This document shows, piece by piece, positions 6,936 through 14,831 of a stretch of 25,490 nucleotides of DNA. Position 1 is the first letter of the stretch. Each line of letters opens with the position of its first letter. The stretch is from JACMJP01 sp046160675 (GTDB taxonomy: Bacteria; Bacteroidota; Bacteroidia; Chitinophagales; BACL12), in contig JBJXHH010000193.1 of the NCBI GenBank assembly GCA_046160675.1, positions 1-25,490 of the forward strand. Reading direction: 5' to 3'. Made by a program: the position numbers and the translations under genes. The notes under the pieces were generated by a model that was not told the DNA's origin, ran no database searches, and saw only the letters and a list, made by a program, of their open reading frames with translations.

Positions 6936-7739
6936 TTACATTTTCAAAAATAGTTCTTTTGCAAGTATAAAAACACTCATTGCCAATACAAACCATCCGA
7001 AGATTCGTTTCATTTTCATACTATCAATTCTCCTAGTAATATACATACCTGCAAAAACGCCTGCTCCGGTGAGGAGAACAAACAGGAATAAAAACCCCCA
7101 ATCCGTCCCATCATGTAAATGAAACGATGAAAAGAACCCTGTGAATGAATTTAAACTAATGATACAAAGTGATGTACCTATTGCTTTTTTAATGTTCTGC
7201 CCGGCAAACAAAGTAAGTGCAGGAGTAATTAAAAAACCACCACCAACTCCCGCAAATGCAACAATTACGCCTACAAGGAATCCTAATGCAATGAGTTTTG
7301 GTACACTAACATGACTCAATGTTTTTTCACCCGAAACATTTCTTCGGGATTGTAGGATCATTGAAATTCCCGCTATTGCCATCACCACAGCGAAAAAGAG
7401 AAGGATAAAAATATCTTTTGTTATGATGATATTATATACAGAGAATAATACATCAGGGATATTGTGTAATACATAATTTCTGATTATGTAAATAACAATA
7501 CTACCCGTTATTGCAAAATAGATAGCCGGCATAATCTGAACATTTCCCTTCCTGATATTTTCAATAGCCCCAACTAATGCTGTAGTGCCGACAATAAAAA
7601 AAGCATAAGTTGTGGCATGCAGAGGGTCAATCTTAAATAAATAAATCAGGATGGGGATGGTGAGAATAGACCCACCGGCACCTAGTACGCCAAGTGATAC
7701 TCCAACTATAACTGCACAGATATATCCGATTAACTCCAT
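6936..7739 (-). CDS. TauE/SafE family sulfite/anion exporter
   Basis: Polytopic membrane protein of 267 residues with about eight helices in two repeats. Each repeat opens with the glycine-rich family pattern: GVSLGVLGAGGSILTIPIL at about 13-31 and GVIVAFAGVGGGFLITPAL at about 156-174. TauE/SafE proteins export sulfite, sulfoacetate or related anions. Here the next gene is a rhodanese, so sulfite or thiosulfate produced by persulfide oxidation is the plausible cargo (inference). It is the first gene of the cluster, separated from the preceding peptide transporter by a strong terminator. A TACTTTTG -7-like box lies 10 bases upstream of its ATG. Confidence 0.87.
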   Translation of the reverse strand: MELIGYICAVIVGVSLGVLGAGGSILTIPILIYLFKIDPLHATTYAFFIVGTTALVGAIENIRKGNVQIMPAIYFAITGSIVIYIIRNYVLHNIPDVLFSVYNIIITKDIFILLFFAVVMAIAGISMILQSRRNVSGEKTLSHVSVPKLIALGFLVGVIVAFAGVGGGFLITPALTLFAGQNIKKAIGTSLCIISLNSFTGFFSSFHLHDGTDWGFLFLFVLLTGAGVFAGMYITRRIDSMKMKRIFGWFVLAMSVFILAKELFLKM

Positions 7740-7749
7740 GTGAAGTTTG

Positions 7750-7757
7750 CAAAAGTA
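7750..7757 (-). promoter_or_regulatory. Candidate -7 box of the tauE-like gene
   Basis: Minus-strand TACTTTTG matches TAnnTTTG and ends 10 bases before the ATG at 7739. It lies just past the terminator of the upstream transporter, where a new promoter is expected. No convincing -33 TTG at 19-21 bases was found; that region is inside the terminator stem. Confidence 0.35.
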
Positions 7758-7760
7758 GAA

Positions 7761-7799
7761 AATAAAAAACCTGCTGATGACTTAGTCCATCAGCAGGTT
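7761..7799 (-). terminator. Rho-independent terminator after POT transporter
   Basis: A perfect 12-base stem (7768-7779 with 7788-7799, AACCTGCTGATG and its complement) closes an 8-base loop. On the minus strand it is followed by a run of T. It lies 19 bases after the stop of the peptide transporter at 7818 and separates it from the sulfur cluster. Confidence 0.9.
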
Positions 7800-7817
7800 C
7801 TGAAAACTTTCCTTTCT

Positions 7818-9389
7818 TTATTTTGTGCTACCCATCAGCTTCCTGATAAAGGGTGAAATTATTATCAAAACAACCCCTGCAATAACTGCATAGACTGCCA
7901 TGTCTTTATAGCCTTCAGTATAAATCATAAGCTTATCTACGTTTGAAGCTGATTCAACATCTGATGCGATGCTCGCACCAAATAACCCTGCAACATATTG
8001 TCCATAAGCACTTGCAAGAAACCACATACCCATCATGTATCCTTGCAATCTCATTGGAGAAAGTTTAGTCATAATAGATAAACCTATGGGTGATAAACAT
8101 AACTCACCCAGTGTCACTACAAAGTAGGCTACAGTAAAAACATCCAGGGAAGCGATGCCTTCTGTATTTGCAAAAAATCTTGTTGCATAAAAAATATAAA
8201 AGGCAGCACCAAGAAATAAAAACCCTAAGCCGAATTTTACTACTGTGTTAGGTTCAATTTTCCTATTTGCCATTGCAATCCACAAAATACCCAACAATGG
8301 AGCAAAAATGATTACGAACAATGAGTTGGCTGAATTATTCCATCCATTCGGGTCAAGTTTGACAAAACCTAGAATTTCATTACTTAAGTTATTGGCCGCA
8401 AAGATGGAGAGTGATCCTCCTGCTTGTTCAAAAATTGCCCAAAACAAAACGGAAAATATAATAAAACAAAGGGCAGCAAAAAGTTTTTTTACTTCTACCG
8501 TTGAGTGTTTACTCATTTCATAAAACAAAAACAATAAACTAAAAGGCCCAACAATATACATGAACCAATCTACATACCTTGGGGTTGCTACCATTTTCAT
8601 GATGAGAGGTATTGCAGCAAGTGCTACTACATATACCATGTATTCATACCATTTCTTTTCTGCTTTAATCTTATTCCCCGGAACACTTGTATCTCTCAGT
8701 GGAGACAAGCCAATAGGACCCATTTTATGTCTTGTATTTGTGAATGTGAGCAAGCTGATTGTCATAACCACAGCAACAATTCCAAAAGCAAAATTCCAAG
8801 TTAGGTCTTGGGGGATAACAGTTCCAAGCATTGTACCCTTGCCTACAGCAATACAGATGTAACCACCAAGCAATGCCCCGAGGTTAATTCCAGAATAGAA
8901 CAATGAAAAACCTGCATCTCTTCTTATATCACCGTCTTTGTACAATCCGCCAACCATGGTAGAAATATTGGGTTTAAAAAAACCTGTTCCAATAATGTTG
9001 AAGCTGATGCCTAGAAAGAAAAATTTATGAGGGTCAATAGCCAGGATAATGCTACCGGTAATCATCAAAAGCCCGCCCCAGAAAAGTGATTTTCTGAAAC
9101 CGAGTATTTTATCAGCGAACATTCCTCCGATAAAAGTAAAAGCATATACAAAAGCTTGAGTGGCGCCGTATTGCAGGTTTGCTACCTCATCTTTCATAAA
9201 CAATTCATTGATCATGAAAAAAGTAAGCATGCCCCGCATACCGTAGAAACTAAAGCGTTCCCACATTTCGCTGAAGAAAAGATACCAGATTTGTTTTGGG
9301 AATTTTCCGGAAAAGTTTTGAATTTTCTCCAGTTCCGGATCAACAGGTTTTATGTTTTCATTTAGTTGTGCATCTAACGGTTGGCTCAT
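7818..9389 (-). CDS. POT/PTR2 family proton-coupled peptide transporter (copy 1)
   Basis: MFS-type transporter of 523 residues with about 12-14 helices, importing di- and tripeptides with protons. The first-helix signature ExxERFxYY appears as E41-M-W-E44-R45-F46-S-F48-Y49, so the first tyrosine is replaced by phenylalanine. The second signature is FFKPNISTMVGGLY near 137-150 and the PTR2 pattern FYSGINLGALLGG near 164-176. A helix with ELCLSPIGLSIMTKLSP (about 426-442) is also typical. A hydrophilic tail of about 30 residues precedes the first helix. It follows its paralogue by 49 bases and ends in a clear terminator. Family assignment is firm; the exact peptide specificity is not. Confidence 0.93.
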   Translation of the reverse strand: MSQPLDAQLNENIKPVDPELEKIQNFSGKFPKQIWYLFFSEMWERFSFYGMRGMLTFFMINELFMKDEVANLQYGATQAFVYAFTFIGGMFADKILGFRKSLFWGGLLMITGSIILAIDPHKFFFLGISFNIIGTGFFKPNISTMVGGLYKDGDIRRDAGFSLFYSGINLGALLGGYICIAVGKGTMLGTVIPQDLTWNFAFGIVAVVMTISLLTFTNTRHKMGPIGLSPLRDTSVPGNKIKAEKKWYEYMVYVVALAAIPLIMKMVATPRYVDWFMYIVGPFSLLFLFYEMSKHSTVEVKKLFAALCFIIFSVLFWAIFEQAGGSLSIFAANNLSNEILGFVKLDPNGWNNSANSLFVIIFAPLLGILWIAMANRKIEPNTVVKFGLGFLFLGAAFYIFYATRFFANTEGIASLDVFTVAYFVVTLGELCLSPIGLSIMTKLSPMRLQGYMMGMWFLASAYGQYVAGLFGASIASDVESASNVDKLMIYTEGYKDMAVYAVIAGVVLIIISPFIRKLMGSTK

Positions 9390-9438
9390 GATGTTTTTTA
9401 TTTAGATATTTCTATTTACGTATAAACTATTTGTACCA

Positions 9439-11148
9439 TTAACTCACTCCTTTCTCCCGCATTATTCTGTTCAACCACTTTAATAATAAAAACAACATAA
9501 CTGCAGCTATCATTACTAATATAAAGTTTGTGAAGAAGAAACCGCCTTTATCGTCTGTTGTTTCAAAATTGCTTGAGAGGATTCCTGCCAGTTTATTTCC
9601 AAAAGATGTTGAAAGGAAAAATCCACCCATCATAAGTGCAGTTAACCTCGGTGGTGACAACTTACTTACTAGAGATAATCCCATCGGTGATAAACACAAT
9701 TCTCCAATTGTAATGACTCCATAAGATGCTATTAACCACATACTACTTGCTTTGTCGTTATCAAGATTTGTTGATTTTACTGCAGCCACCATTACCAGGG
9801 CGCTTAGTGCAGTAATTACCAAACCAATCGCAATTTTTGTAGGGGTGGTCGGTTCCTTTCCTCTTCTTCTCATAAATCCGAAGATACCTACAACTACAGG
9901 AGTTAAAACTACTACCCAAAAAGGGTTAATACTTTGATATAATTCAGTTGAATACAATTTCAAATCACCCCCGGGTACCGGTTTGTCTGCGGCCGGAAGG
10001 TTTTCAAAATATTTATGTGAATCTGTTCTGATTTTTATTTCATCAGATAGTGCTTTTGCAGCTTCTGTATTTCCTGCTGCCGTTAAACTGTCTTTTTGTG
10101 CAGCAAGTCCTCCAATGTAACTTTTAAATTCTTCGTCATTCATTTCTACTGAAGGATGAAAATTTACTGTTTGCGCCATACCAACTGTTTCAGCCACATT
10201 AGCTACACTGCTTTGCATTTCACGGTCAGAGTATTCTTCGGCCCACACAGTTAGTGCATCACCATTCTGATGAAACACTGCCCAGAATATTACAATACAT
10301 GCATATACACTTAGTAATGCTGCAATGGGCCCTCGATCTTCTTTATCAGATTTAAACATTAAGTAAATGAAAAATGCAATAACTGGTAAGCATCCGAAAA
10401 TAAATGCATCGTTTGTATCTGTACCGAATAAATTTCCCGGGATTATGTAACCCAGTACCCCGAAACCAAACATTGGTAATAATACTGCTGCAAGAATATT
10501 TCCCGTCCCGATATCGCCTGGTTTTGTGGGCTTCAGTACATCGGCATGTCTTATATGTTTTGTGCCCGTTGCAAATATGATGAGCCCAATGATCATTCCA
10601 ATACCTGCAACGGCAAAAGCCCATCCCCAACCATAGTTGATGCGCATGTAAGCCGCAACAAAATTGCAAATGAAGGCTCCGACATTAATACCCATGTAAA
10701 AAATATTGTACCCCGCATCTTTATTCTCACGGTAACGGTCATCATTATAGAGGTTACCCACTAGAGTTGAAATATTCGGTTTGAAAAAACCATTTCCAAG
10801 AATGATTAACAGGAGAGAAATATAAAATATTGTTTCTCCCGGAAGTGATAAGCCGATATACCCAAGAGCCATTAAACTTCCTCCAAGAAAAATGGAGCGT
10901 CTGTACCCAAGTAATCTATCTGCTAATAATCCCCCAATAAATGGTGTGAGATAAACAAGGCCTATGTATGTACCGTAAACATCAGATTTTTTAACACCGC
11001 TAAAACCCATACCTCCATTTTCAACACTGTCTATCATATATAATGAAAAAATTCCGAGCATTAAATAATACCCGAAACGTTCCCACATCTCTGTTAAGAA
11101 TAACACCCATAGGCCTTTTGGGTGTTTCACTTTAGTTGTCTGGCTCAT
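9439..11148 (-). CDS. POT/PTR2 family peptide transporter (copy 2, with long soluble insert)
   Basis: Peptide transporter of 569 residues and paralogue of the next gene. The ExxERFxYY motif is intact (E20-M-W-E23-R24-F25-G-Y27-Y28), and FFKPNISTLVGNLY and FYMGINVGAF follow. It is longer because of a hydrophilic insert of roughly 100 residues after the helix ending FHQNGDALTVWAEEYS (about 305-405). The insert includes an Ala/Lys/Glu-rich helical stretch (AAQKDSLTAAGNTEAAKAL), and membrane segments resume at NPFWVVVLTPVVVGIFGF. Such inserts occur in Bacteroidetes POT proteins; the role of this one is unknown. It starts 106 bases after the APC permease gene, which suggests one nutrient-uptake block, possibly with its own promoter. 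Confidence 0.93.
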   Translation of the reverse strand: MSQTTKVKHPKGLWVLFLTEMWERFGYYLMLGIFSLYMIDSVENGGMGFSGVKKSDVYGTYIGLVYLTPFIGGLLADRLLGYRRSIFLGGSLMALGYIGLSLPGETIFYISLLLIILGNGFFKPNISTLVGNLYNDDRYRENKDAGYNIFYMGINVGAFICNFVAAYMRINYGWGWAFAVAGIGMIIGLIIFATGTKHIRHADVLKPTKPGDIGTGNILAAVLLPMFGFGVLGYIIPGNLFGTDTNDAFIFGCLPVIAFFIYLMFKSDKEDRGPIAALLSVYACIVIFWAVFHQNGDALTVWAEEYSDREMQSSVANVAETVGMAQTVNFHPSVEMNDEEFKSYIGGLAAQKDSLTAAGNTEAAKALSDEIKIRTDSHKYFENLPAADKPVPGGDLKLYSTELYQSINPFWVVVLTPVVVGIFGFMRRRGKEPTTPTKIAIGLVITALSALVMVAAVKSTNLDNDKASSMWLIASYGVITIGELCLSPMGLSLVSKLSPPRLTALMMGGFFLSTSFGNKLAGILSSNFETTDDKGGFFFTNFILVMIAAVMLFLLLKWLNRIMREKGVS

Positions 11149-11254
11149 GCTGTTTGATTTTTAAAGTGGCTTAAAGATAAAAATGTTTCGCAAAGATGCT
11201 AGTCATGAGGGAGTTATGATTTGTTTGCGCTAAACGAAAATGATGCCTGAATGA

Positions 11255-13000
11255 CTAATTTGTATTTAATTTACTATTCTTCCTGCCATACAGAAAATAA
11301 ATTATCAGCCCAATTGCAAGCCACACTGTAAACCAGAGCCAATTTTTTGCAGTCATACCGGTTAATAGATATAGACATGTGGTCAATCCCATGAGGGGTA
11401 TTAAACTCCAGTTTTTTAGGAATGCATAAAGAGCCAGCATGAAGGCAATAATCCAAAAGATAATGGTGGATATACTATACGTTGTTTTTGCTGAAAATAA
11501 GTTTTGAATATAATTCTGATTCACAGCGCAGAAAAGAATGAAAAAACCAACTACTACGATGGGGAAAATAAATTTTGCATTTATATAAGGCATATGAAAG
11601 CGGCCTTTTTCTTTTTCCCTTCTTGGTATCAATAAAACGCCTCCGCAAACTAATACAAATGCAAACAATGTTGCGATGCTGGTGAAATCAAGCACAAAAG
11701 TTTTATCAGTAAATAAAAGTGGGATGCCAACTACTAAGCCTGTAATTATTGTTGCATAAGATGGAGTTTTATATTTCGGGTGAACGGTATTGAATTTTTT
11801 CGGCAACAAGCCATCCCGGCTCATACTCATCCAGATGCGGGGCTGGCCGAGTTGAAAAACAAGCAACACACTTGTCATGGCAATAACTGCGCAAATGGAA
11901 ACTAATATCTGCATCCAGCCGAGATTCAAATTTTGTTCTTCAAAAATAAATGCAAGCGGGTCTCCCACTCCATCAAAGTTTTTGTAATTCACAACGCCGC
12001 TTAACACAAGGGTGAGTAAAATATACACTGCTGTACAAATGACAAGTGATAAAATCATTCCTCTTGGTAAATCTCTTTGTGGGTTTTTGGCTTCTTCTGC
12101 CATCGTACTCACAGCATCAAACCCGATGTATGCGAAGAACACACCGCTAATTGCCATCATCACTCCTCCAAATCCATTGGGCATAAATGATTTTACTGCT
12201 TCCTCATTCTCCGGTGTCCAGTTAAAAGTCAAACCGTTTGAAAAGAGTAAAGCACCGCCTACTAAAATTACCAGCATCACAATTGCAAGTTTTAACACCA
12301 CCATCACATTGCTGAAATTTCTACTTTCCTTCACACCGACATAAACCAGCATGGTAATAAAAATATTTATCATAAAGGCAGGCAGATCAAAAATGATCTT
12401 TAATCCGCCAATCATTGGCGCTGACTCCCATGCATTTTTCAATTCATTTTGGGCTGATGTTAAAGTCATGGGTTCGGCTATTGAAATTGTAGCTGAATAT
12501 TCTGTAAATAATTTTTTAGCCTCCAGGTAGCTGCATGTTAAATAATCAGATAAATGGATATTACATTTTTCGAGGAAAGAAGTAAAATAATCACTCCAGC
12601 TGAAAGCAACATAAATATTCCCGATTGAGTATTCCATGATCAAAGCCCAGCCAATGATCCATGCAAACACTTCCCCGAAACTGGTGTATGCATAAGTATA
12701 AGCGCTTCCTGAAACCGGGATTCTGGAAGCAAATTCCGAATAACAATAGGCGGTAAAACCGCAGGCAATTCCAGTGATGATGAATAATACAACTACTCCT
12801 GGTCCCCCGTTAAAAATTGCTGCCCCGAGGCTGCTAAAACTTCCTGCACCAATAATGGCAGCTATCCCAAAAAATGTAAGGTCCCTGGCTGACAATGTTC
12901 TCTTCAAAGCATGTTGCTCGAAGTGAAGATCATCTGCTACATCAATATTCTTTATTACAGATTCCAGAGATTTTCTGCGAAACAGAGAATTATTAGCCAT
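11255..13000 (-). CDS. APC superfamily amino acid permease (cationic amino acid transporter type)
   Basis: Permease of 581 residues with about 12-14 helices. The first helix carries the unwound substrate-binding motif as GAGSFSSLG (51-59; GAGIF in most relatives). It is preceded by LKRTLSARDLTFFGIAAIIG, a hallmark of the CAT branch. The second conserved helix region reads YSEFASRIPVSGSAYTYAYTSFGE. An extra loop of about 60 residues with two cysteines lies between helices 3 and 4 (about 143-200). The C-terminal FLYGRKNSKLNTN is cytoplasmic. Substrate is probably an amino acid, not resolved further. Divergent from trmB with 97 bases between the starts; a likely promoter is listed separately. 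Confidence 0.9.
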   Translation of the reverse strand: MANNSLFRRKSLESVIKNIDVADDLHFEQHALKRTLSARDLTFFGIAAIIGAGSFSSLGAAIFNGGPGVVVLFIITGIACGFTAYCYSEFASRIPVSGSAYTYAYTSFGEVFAWIIGWALIMEYSIGNIYVAFSWSDYFTSFLEKCNIHLSDYLTCSYLEAKKLFTEYSATISIAEPMTLTSAQNELKNAWESAPMIGGLKIIFDLPAFMINIFITMLVYVGVKESRNFSNVMVVLKLAIVMLVILVGGALLFSNGLTFNWTPENEEAVKSFMPNGFGGVMMAISGVFFAYIGFDAVSTMAEEAKNPQRDLPRGMILSLVICTAVYILLTLVLSGVVNYKNFDGVGDPLAFIFEEQNLNLGWMQILVSICAVIAMTSVLLVFQLGQPRIWMSMSRDGLLPKKFNTVHPKYKTPSYATIITGLVVGIPLLFTDKTFVLDFTSIATLFAFVLVCGGVLLIPRREKEKGRFHMPYINAKFIFPIVVVGFFILFCAVNQNYIQNLFSAKTTYSISTIIFWIIAFMLALYAFLKNWSLIPLMGLTTCLYLLTGMTAKNWLWFTVWLAIGLIIYFLYGRKNSKLNTN

Positions 13001-13020
13001 AAAAGAGTGTAGTTGTGTGC

Positions 13021-13052
13021 GAAAAGTAGGAATTAATTATACATTGTGCAAA
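13021..13052 (-). promoter_or_regulatory. Candidate promoter of the APC permease gene
   Basis: On the minus strand TTTG (13052-13049) is followed after 20 bases by TACTTTTC (13028-13021), one mismatch from TAnnTTTG. Predicted start of transcription is about 13014, leaving a leader of roughly 14 bases. Confidence 0.35.
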
Positions 13053-13072
13053 TACAGGCTACTTAACATTTG
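13044..13072 (+). promoter_or_regulatory. Candidate promoter of trmB
   Basis: TTG at 13044-13046 is followed after 18 bases by AACATTTG (13065-13072), one mismatch from TAnnTTTG. It overlaps the divergent permease promoter head-to-head. The trmB ATG is at 13098. Confidence 0.28.
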
Positions 13073-13097
13073 CATTTAAGCGAATTATTTTTGCTGC

Positions 13098-13781
13098 ATG
13101 CGTAAAAGCAAATTACAACGTTTTGCTGAACTGGATACTTTCGAAAATGTGTTGCAGAATTTTAATTTCCTCCATCCGGTTGTTGTAAACCATAAAAAGG
13201 AAATTGTTGACCCGAAAGGAAAATGGAATTCTGATATATTTAAAAATAATAACCCAATTGTACTTGAGCTCGCCTGTGGAAAAGGTGAATACACTTGTGA
13301 AATGGCAATTGCTGATAAATCCAAAAATTTTATTGGTGTTGATGTGAAAGGGAACAGGATGCACAGGGGCGCCAAGCGAGCTCTGGACGAAAAAATTTCT
13401 AATACTTTTTTTCTGCGTACAGATATAAATATCATTTCTACTTTCTTCGAAAAAGATGAAGTGAGTGAGATCTGGATTACTTTCCCCGACCCACATTTGA
13501 AAAAAGGCAAGGATCAAAAACGATTAACAAGTGAACGGTTTTTAAATTATTACAAAGGCATTTTAAAACCCGGTGGTATTATGCATCTAAAAACAGATGA
13601 CCAAACACTCTACGAATTTACACTGGATACAATCCGACAACATCATTTAAAATTGCTTTATGCTCAGGATGATATTTATAGTAAAGAACTGTTTCACCCA
13701 TTTCTTGAAATAAAAACGTATTATGAGAAAATGCATTTAGCAGAGGGTAAAAAAATTAAATATATCCAATTTCAGTGGTGA
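13098..13781 (+). CDS. trmB: tRNA (guanosine(46)-N7)-methyltransferase
   Basis: SAM-dependent methyltransferase of 227 residues that makes m7G46 in the tRNA variable loop. The SAM motif ELACGKGEYT is at 57-66 and the acidic end of strand 2 is VDVKGNR at 81-87. The family motif FPDPH is at 129-133 (FPDPW in many proteobacteria), followed by KKGKDQKRLTSERFL. PGGIMHLKTDD is at 158-168. The C-terminal KTYYEKMHLAEGKKIKYIQF is also typical of TrmB. Length is normal. The ATG gives the usual basic N-terminus (MRKSKLQRF). It converges with the TrpF-like gene, 18 bases between the stops. Confidence 0.95.
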   Translation: MRKSKLQRFAELDTFENVLQNFNFLHPVVVNHKKEIVDPKGKWNSDIFKNNNPIVLELACGKGEYTCEMAIADKSKNFIGVDVKGNRMHRGAKRALDEKISNTFFLRTDINIISTFFEKDEVSEIWITFPDPHLKKGKDQKRLTSERFLNYYKGILKPGGIMHLKTDDQTLYEFTLDTIRQHHLKLLYAQDDIYSKELFHPFLEIKTYYEKMHLAEGKKIKYIQFQW

Positions 13782-13799
13782 GATGCAAATAAAATAAAT

Positions 13800-14342
13800 T
13801 TACCTTTCTATCATTTGTTGCAATAACTCAGCAAGTTCATCATAATTTTTTACTCCGACTTCGCTTTCGGGTGTTCCCTTTATTTGAACTGCAGAAATGT
13901 TTGTATTCAGAAAGTCATTTTGTTTTTCAGTTATATTTATCATAACTGAATGTTTGACGGTAGAGATGTCTTCTCCGTTATAATCATCTATTAAAACAAA
14001 CAAATAATTTCCTTCAGAAATGCTTTTCAAATCATTGAATGAGCATTTCAGAATACCTGGCAATTCAAAATTCAGAAATCCAAACTCAGAACTTTTGCAT
14101 TCAATAACATCCGGCTGCAAAAAATCTATCATGCCTTGTATATTTTCTGCGTCCTGGTTTGCAAACTCCGCAACTATTTTTACATTGTGTAACCAGCCTT
14201 TGATGGCAAGCGCCTGTTGTGGTGAAATATAATTGGGAGAAAGCGGATCAAAACAAAAACCGATATAATCAACACCATAGCTTGCAAAAAATCTTGCATC
14301 GGTTAAGTTTGTAATAGATCCGGCTTTAATTTTCAAAGACAT
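13800..14342 (-). CDS. TrpF-like (phosphoribosylanthranilate isomerase-like) protein lacking catalytic residues
   Basis: The N-terminus IKAGSITNLTDARFFASYGVDYIGFCFDPLSPNYISPQQ aligns by eye with TrpF (KICGITN..DA....GAD.lGF.F...SPRYIsp), here at residues 5-43. The C-terminus GTPESEVGVKNYDELAEL (156-173) matches the TrpF ending SSGVES.PGVKD. The length of 180 is shorter than the usual 200-210. The TrpF catalytic Cys in KICG is missing (IKAGS), and the GGTG phosphate loop and the AGGL segment are not seen; the middle (110-150) looks reduced. No other trp gene is nearby. I infer a TIM-barrel-like protein that no longer does the TrpF reaction. Real function unknown. ATG start; divergent from the ATL gene with 71 bases between. 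Confidence 0.62.
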   Translation of the reverse strand: MSLKIKAGSITNLTDARFFASYGVDYIGFCFDPLSPNYISPQQALAIKGWLHNVKIVAEFANQDAENIQGMIDFLQPDVIECKSSEFGFLNFELPGILKCSFNDLKSISEGNYLFVLIDDYNGEDISTVKHSVMINITEKQNDFLNTNISAVQIKGTPESEVGVKNYDELAELLQQMIER

Positions 14343-14413
14343 GGTTAAATAGGTGAATTATGTGAATGCTAATATTTTCAGCAAATTTGATTTGAATTCT
14401 TCAAAAGATAAAA

Positions 14414-14830
14414 TTGAAAAAGAAAAAAGAAAAACCAACGAAAGAACCTGAAGTAAAAGGAGGTAAACTTTCTGCGCTGAAAGTTTTTGACAAAGAAAAT
14501 TTTTTTGAGATGGTGTGGCAGGTGGCGAGGCTCATCCCTAAAGGAAGGGTTACAAGCTACGGTGTTATTGCAAAATATCTCGGCACAGGGCTAAGCGCAA
14601 GAATGGTGGGCTGGGCGATGAATGCTGTACCTGATGTAAAACCCAAAGTACCGGCGCACAGGGTATTAAACCGCAACGGCATGCTCACCGGCAAACATCA
14701 TTTTAAAACTCCAACATTAATGCAAGAATTGCTAGAGAAAGAAAAAATAAAAGTGAAAGATGATAAAGTGGTGGATTTTGAAAAATTATTTTGGGATCCG
14801 GCGAAAGAGTTAGAGGGTATTGAAAATTAA
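14414..14830 (+). CDS. Alkyltransferase-like (ATL) DNA-binding protein of the MGMT family
   Basis: Protein of 138 residues with the MGMT DNA-binding fold: IPKGRVTSYGVIAKYLG at 41-57, the arginine-finger helix SARMVGWAMN at 61-70, and the active-site strand as PAHRV at 80-84. In true O6-alkylguanine transferases this strand is PCHRV; Cys is replaced by Ala, the pattern of ATL proteins, which bind O6-alkylguanine lesions without removing the group and pass them to nucleotide excision repair. A lysine-rich N-terminal extension (about 20 residues) and a C-terminal tail of about 30 residues flank the fold. The start is a TTG: an in-frame stop lies at 14393-14395 and no ATG occurs before residue 33. 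Its stop is one base from the convergent aspS stop. Confidence 0.85.
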   Translation: MKKKKEKPTKEPEVKGGKLSALKVFDKENFFEMVWQVARLIPKGRVTSYGVIAKYLGTGLSARMVGWAMNAVPDVKPKVPAHRVLNRNGMLTGKHHFKTPTLMQELLEKEKIKVKDDKVVDFEKLFWDPAKELEGIEN

Positions 14831-14831
14831 A

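Noticed and set aside
10352..10669. Cys/His-rich 105-codon frame overlapping POT copy 2.
   Set aside because: It lies entirely inside a confident gene in another frame; composition is a shadow of transporter codons.
11200..11257. Inverted repeat TAGTCAT / ATGACTA between the permease and POT copy 2.
   Set aside because: Seven pairs with a 44-base loop; likely chance.
13085..13517. Two long minus-strand frames opposite trmB.
   Set aside because: Antisense shadows of a confidently identified gene, no family likeness.
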